From contig CANHCG010000007.1 of assembly GCA_947459055.1 (NCBI GenBank), positions 1 through 16,294 on the forward strand: a DNA stretch of 16,294 nt. Direction: 5' to 3'. The notes under the pieces were generated by a model. It saw only the letters and a program-made list of their open reading frames with translations, did not search any database and was not told the DNA's origin. Positions 13,910 to 16,294 of this stretch are shown here, one piece after another. How positions within the stretch are numbered: position 1 is the first letter of the stretch; every line of letters begins with the position of its first letter. The position numbers and the translations under genes are program-made. This DNA is from Cytophagaceae bacterium (lineage in GTDB: Bacteria > Bacteroidota > Bacteroidia > Cytophagales > Spirosomataceae).

Positions 13910-14750
13910 GGACCACCTTCGCATCGAACGACGGCTCAGTGGGCATACAGTTAGTTCATACGCCACCGACCTCGACCAATTTCTCGCGTTCATCGAACCA
14001 GAAATGCTTTCTCAGATTAAAGCCCAACAAATTCGCAATTGGTTAATTTCCCTTTCTGACGATTCTATTCAAAATCGGAGCATCAATCGAAAATTAGCCA
14101 CTTTACGAACATTTTTTAAATTTCTGGTGCGTCGGGCCGACATCCCAGAAAATCCCATGGGTCCTATCAAAATGATTAAGGTGAGCAAAAAACTACCTCA
14201 ATTCATTCGAGAATCCGACATGCAAGGCCTCTGGGAACAAAGCCCGAACACCGAAAGCTCCTTTACGGAAGTTCGAGATCAATTAATTCTTTATTTATTA
14301 TATGGTACCGGAATCCGGCTTGCAGAATTGATTTCCTTGCAAAAATCACATATCAATCTCCTCAACAACACCATCCGGGTCCTTGGAAAACGAAATAAGG
14401 AACGGATTATTCCCATTCCTGCGCTGATTGCGGATTGGATTTTGCGCTACCAAAGCCTTTGTACCTATGAACATACCCATCTCCTATTAACCGATAAAGG
14501 GGAAAAATTATATCCAATGTTTGTTCAGCGACTCGTGAAAAAACAATTGGGCGACATTAGCACCCTCGAGAAACTATCGCCCCACGTGCTCCGACATACC
14601 TATGCCACCCATCTATTAAATCGAGGCGCAGATCTAAACGCCATCAAGGAATTACTAGGCCATGCAAATCTCGCCGCCACGCAAGTATATACGCATAATT
14701 CGATGGAAAAAATGAAAGAGATATACCAACAAGCACATCCTAAAGCCTAA
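13881..14750 (+). CDS. xerC: Tyrosine site-specific recombinase XerC
   Basis: 289 aa from the ATG at 13881. The N-terminal SAM-like core-binding domain (LDHLRIERRLSGHTVSSYATDL) is followed by the catalytic domain. All six catalytic residues are present: Arg146 (GTGIRLAEL), Lys170 (LGKRNKER), His235 and Arg238 (SPHVLRHTYATHLL), His261 (LLGHANLAAT) and the nucleophile Tyr270 (VYTH). With XerD it resolves chromosome dimers at dif. This could be either of the Xer pair; the rpsU neighbourhood and sequence fit XerC. Codons 1-10 form the loop, the right arm and the T-tract of a terminator-like hairpin, so xerC expression may depend on read-through from rpsU. The stop overlaps thrB by 4 nt. The genes often seen after xerC in Bacteroidota (hpf, then a tRNA/tuf cluster) are not here. 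Confidence 0.93.
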   Translation: MNRELVNFFLDHLRIERRLSGHTVSSYATDLDQFLAFIEPEMLSQIKAQQIRNWLISLSDDSIQNRSINRKLATLRTFFKFLVRRADIPENPMGPIKMIKVSKKLPQFIRESDMQGLWEQSPNTESSFTEVRDQLILYLLYGTGIRLAELISLQKSHINLLNNTIRVLGKRNKERIIPIPALIADWILRYQSLCTYEHTHLLLTDKGEKLYPMFVQRLVKKQLGDISTLEKLSPHVLRHTYATHLLNRGADLNAIKELLGHANLAATQVYTHNSMEKMKEIYQQAHPKA

Positions 14751-15682
14751 TCCGCCAAAATCACCGGACCAGCTTGATTGATTTCAGACACATATTGCTC
14801 AGAACCGATTTGAACCTTTGCGAATTCAGCCGCCATGGCATTCGCTACTTTCTGAGCCGTTTCCTTACCTTTTGATAAGGCAAATAAAGAAGGACCCGAA
14901 CCTGAAATGGAGCAACCCAAAGCCCCTGCAAACAAGGCAGCTGCTTTCACCTCAGCAAATTGAGGTATCAAAATAGCCCGAGAGGGCTCAATAATTACAT
15001 CCACCAGCGAACGGCCAATCAATTCATAATCAGGCAATAACAAACCCGCTACCAAGCCTGCCACATTGCCCATTTGTGTAATCGTAGTCCCCAATGAAAT
15101 TTCCTTGTCCAAAATCCCACGGGCATCTTTCGTATTTACTTCAATTTGTGGATGTACAATGCTGGCATACAAATCGCTCGGTGTAGGGATTTGAATTATA
15201 TCCAATGGATCATAGCTCCGAATAATGATAAAACCTCCCAATAAACTGGGACCCACATTATCCGCATGCGCAGAACCACAAGCCACGCGTTCCCCTTCCA
15301 TGGCGAAAGGCAATAATTCCTTTTGAGTCAAAGGGCGACCCATTAATTCATTTGCAGCAAATACTCCAGCCACCGCCGAAGCCGCCGAAGAGCCCAAACC
15401 ACTTCCCAAAGGCATATCTTTATGCAAGGACAAAGAAAATCCTTGGTCCTCTCGACCGATATGAGCCAAATATTTTTGAATAGCGATGCCCGCCGTGTTT
15501 TTGGAAACCTCTTTGGGTAAACGACCCTCATCACCTGTGATTTCAACGATTTCAATACCTGGGCTCGATTTCTTCTCCAAAATCACTTCATCCCCCGGAT
15601 GATTCACCGCAAAACCGAAAATATCAAATCCGCAAGCTACATTGGCCACCGTGGCCGGCGCATATACCCGAATCTTTTCCAT
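14747..15682 (-). CDS. thrB: Homoserine kinase
   Basis: 311 aa from the ATG at 15682. It is a GHMP kinase: N-terminal VYAPATVANVACGFDIFGFAV, the ATP-binding motif PLGSGLGSSAAS (91-102), and the C-terminal motif ALGCSISGSGPSLFAL. It phosphorylates L-homoserine to O-phosphohomoserine, the step before threonine synthase. It lies 6 nt after the thrA stop and has one of the few SD-like sequences in the window (AGGAAG, on the minus strand just before the ATG), overlapping the thrA stop. thrC, which commonly follows thrB, is not present downstream; instead xerC converges with a 4-nt overlap. Confidence 0.96.
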   Translation of the reverse strand: MEKIRVYAPATVANVACGFDIFGFAVNHPGDEVILEKKSSPGIEIVEITGDEGRLPKEVSKNTAGIAIQKYLAHIGREDQGFSLSLHKDMPLGSGLGSSAASAVAGVFAANELMGRPLTQKELLPFAMEGERVACGSAHADNVGPSLLGGFIIIRSYDPLDIIQIPTPSDLYASIVHPQIEVNTKDARGILDKEISLGTTITQMGNVAGLVAGLLLPDYELIGRSLVDVIIEPSRAILIPQFAEVKAAALFAGALGCSISGSGPSLFALSKGKETAQKVANAMAAEFAKVQIGSEQYVSEINQAGPVILAD

Positions 15683-15688
15683 AGCTTC

Positions 15689-16294
15689 CTAATTAAATCC
15701 GAGTGAAACGATATCGGCAAAAACCCCTGATGCCGTTACTTCTGCTCCTGCACCCGGCCCTTTAATGACTAAAGGTCGGTCGTGGTAACGTTTTGTGGTA
15801 AACGCAATCACATTATCAGCTCCATCCATTTGATAAAAAGGATGATCTGAACCGACTGCCCGCAAGGCAATGGTAATTTTCTGATTTTCTAATTGGGCAA
15901 TATAACGAAGTACTTTGCCTTGGGCATGCGCCGCATTGACCATTTGTTCAAAATAGGCATTTTCTTTTTCTAATTCAGCGAAAAAAGCATCCACTGTAGG
16001 TGCCTGCTCACAAGATGCCGGAATAATCGGCTGGATTGTAATGTCCGAAAATTCTAATTTCAACCCTATTTCCCTACTTAAAATCAATATTTTTCTAGCC
16101 ACATCCATCCCACTTAAATCTTCACGAGGATCGGGTTCTGTGTATCCCTTTCTCTTTGCTTCCAATAAAACATCTGCAAAGGATTTACCCGTAACAAATG
16201 AATTAAATAAATAAGATAAGGTTCCAGACAAGATACCCTCTATTTTTTCAAAACGATCACCCGATGAAATTAATCCTTGCAAGGTATTGATCAC
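15689..16294 (-). CDS. thrA: Bifunctional aspartokinase/homoserine dehydrogenase, C-terminal part
   Basis: 201 residues are visible, and the 5' part continues beyond the right edge. The first visible codon is GTG (Val of VINTLQGL), not a real start. The segment is the homoserine dehydrogenase catalytic domain: KIEGILSGTLSYLFNSF, then GYTEPDPREDLSGMDVARK with the catalytic Asp64 and Lys68 (fragment numbering). It ends with VIKGPGAGAEVTASGVFADIV. The end matches the ThrA/MetL type of fused enzyme; a stand-alone homoserine dehydrogenase usually continues with an ACT domain, and none is seen. The aspartokinase half is therefore inferred, not observed. The domain reduces aspartate semialdehyde to homoserine, which ThrB then uses, and it is in an operon with thrB. 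Confidence 0.9.
   Translation of the reverse strand: MINTLQGLISSGDRFEKIEGILSGTLSYLFNSFVTGKSFADVLLEAKRKGYTEPDPREDLSGMDVARKILILSREIGLKLEFSDITIQPIIPASCEQAPTVDAFFAELEKENAYFEQMVNAAHAQGKVLRYIAQLENQKITIALRAVGSDHPFYQMDGADNVIAFTTKRYHDRPLVIKGPGAGAEVTASGVFADIVSLGFN

Noticed and set aside
1..16294. tRNA genes, CRISPR arrays, insertion sequences or toxin-antitoxin pairs
   Set aside because: Reading both strands I found no cloverleaf, spaced repeat array, transposase or terminal inverted repeats. The only clear repeat is the 27-nt pair.

Overview
The window looks like ordinary chromosome of a Bacteroidota bacterium, most likely Cytophagales or a close relative. I infer this from the protein families (bS21, MetG with a fused tRNA-binding domain, a DUF3109 protein, ThrA/ThrB, a LysM transglycosylase). 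Several intergenic spaces also carry the Bacteroidota promoter pattern (TTTG, about 19-20 nt, TAnnTTTG), and Shine-Dalgarno sequences are almost absent. GC is about 40% by eye, and coding density is high. I see no mobile element, CRISPR array, tRNA or rRNA.

Layout. 1-1000 (-): a GT9 (heptosyltransferase-like) glycosyltransferase, cut at the left edge. 1069-4256 (+): an M16 zinc protease, HemW and the transglycosylase MtgA. 4253-5152 (-): a DUF3109 cysteine-rich protein followed with no gap by an alkyltransferase-like (ATL) protein. 5240-6814 (+): a secreted MltD-like lytic transglycosylase with LysM domains. 6811-8223 (-): two SAM methyltransferases in one operon. 8339-9130 (+): rRNA 2'-O-methyltransferase RlmB. 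9127-9873 (-): a short-chain dehydrogenase. 9955-10515 (+): peptidyl-tRNA hydrolase. 10516-11464: a very AT-rich segment with one orphan secreted protein and a duplicated 27-nt element, each copy followed by a strong terminator hairpin. 11465-13495 (-): MetG. 13644-14750 (+): rpsU and xerC. 14747-16294 (-): thrA (3' part) and thrB.

Common themes are cell-envelope building and turnover (GT9, MtgA, MltD-like) and translation (RlmB, Pth, MetG, bS21). The gene order is mostly alternating convergent and divergent blocks. Four of the five convergent pairs end in an identical 4-nt stop-over-stop overlap with no room for a terminator.

Two places hold structure that gene annotation does not explain. 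First, an intrinsic-terminator-like hairpin at 13859-13909 lies downstream of rpsU, and its apical loop presents the xerC start codon. Second, at 11250-11436 two tandem 27-nt repeats are each followed by a terminator hairpin. A Bacteroidota -7 box places a transcription start exactly at the beginning of the second copy, which makes it a candidate small RNA of about 67 nt.
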